From Conchocele bisecta (taxonomy: Eukaryota; Mollusca; Bivalvia; Lucinida; Thyasiridae): 64,000 bases of DNA. Where the stretch lies: assembly GCA_029237695.1 (NCBI GenBank), contig CM055275.1:88710433-88774432 (forward strand), written 5' to 3'. Both the position numbers and the translations under genes were made by a program. Below, one piece after another: positions 63,689 to 64,000 of the stretch (position 1 is its first letter; the number at the start of each line of letters is the position of its first letter). The notes below the pieces were generated by a model. The model saw nothing but the letters and a program-made list of their open reading frames with translations, was not told where the DNA came from and searched no databases.

Positions 63689-64000
63689 CAAATTGGTTAT
63701 AGTGTAAACAGACCTGCCCAATCGCCCTTCTTGGGTGGAAATGTTCGTGTAGTTTCATTGAATGTGTTGATTGGTAGTTCTATTAGTGTGCCTTAGTGTC
63801 ATCGCACGACTGGTGTGAAGGTCTTTGATATCAAGTTTATCAGATAGCCTACTATCTTTGATTCCAAGTTTATCAGTTCACCAAGTTTTTAAGATTTGCA
63901 CAGCACTTATGAATTTCAAGGCTTGCCACTTATTCCTACAGTTTGTGAGCTTAGTCTTATAAAAATTGAATTTCATTGTAACTCCCGGGTAACAATATTA
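63689..64000. other. Intergenic, no gene seen
   Basis: Contains a short direct repeat (TTTGATATCAAGTTTATCAG / TTTGATTCCAAGTTTATCAG). No gene. Confidence 0.4.

Overview
The window looks like a stretch of an AT-rich animal genome, most likely a marine mollusc such as a bivalve. The evidence is a spliced C2H2 zinc-finger gene, LINE fragments, very many fold-back and TIR repeats, and a TTTG-rich repeat of a type I associate with bivalves. Species assignment is inference. There is no bacterial-style operon, rRNA gene or CRISPR array. Most of the sequence is mobile DNA, much of it nested.

Layout: 0-6.2 kb is intergenic sequence with MITE-like and fold-back repeats. 6.3-7.1 kb is an unrecognised decayed exon. 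7.8-14.3 kb is a truncated, AT-rich Maverick/Polinton-type element (Polinton 1) whose candidate major capsid ORF is still open although its neighbours are broken. 14.3-21.7 kb holds a LINE remnant, an 81-nt poly-G tract and several palindrome-array elements. 21.7-32.4 kb is a host C2H2 zinc-finger gene on the minus strand (three coding exons visible, 12 fingers). Its C-terminus is a coding 45-bp minisatellite. Its second intron carries a miniature LTR element (TRIM) with Pol III A/B boxes inside the LTR, and one LTR is split by a 3.6-kb fold-back element. 32.8-37.0 kb is repeats and a LINE RT fragment.

37,035-60,511 is a second, GC-richer Polinton (Polinton 2) with 196-bp terminal inverted repeats, a 5-bp target duplication, a protein-primed type DNA polymerase B, an RVE integrase, an A32-like packaging ATPase, a candidate capsid protein and a set of conserved small proteins. 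A 6.2-kb DIRS-type tyrosine-recombinase retrotransposon (46,781-52,999) has landed in it exactly at an ATG that is probably a gene start. Its internal complementary region shows both ends of the element and the crossover trinucleotide. 60.5-64 kb is again repeats, plus one unrecognised probable host exon.

The two Polintons share gene order and orientation for ten genes (relative to each other Polinton 1 is inverted), so each helps annotate the other. The structural block runs: unknown protein / 'QLNFAVWCAT' protein / acidic-hydrophobic protein / capsid candidate / ATPase / four small, mostly membrane-associated proteins. Polinton 2 adds integrase and PolB at one end and a fibre-like coiled-coil gene and a hydrophobic protein at the other. 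Nearly every gene in both copies has a stop, frameshift or deletion, so neither copy appears autonomous. No adenain-like protease was recognised.
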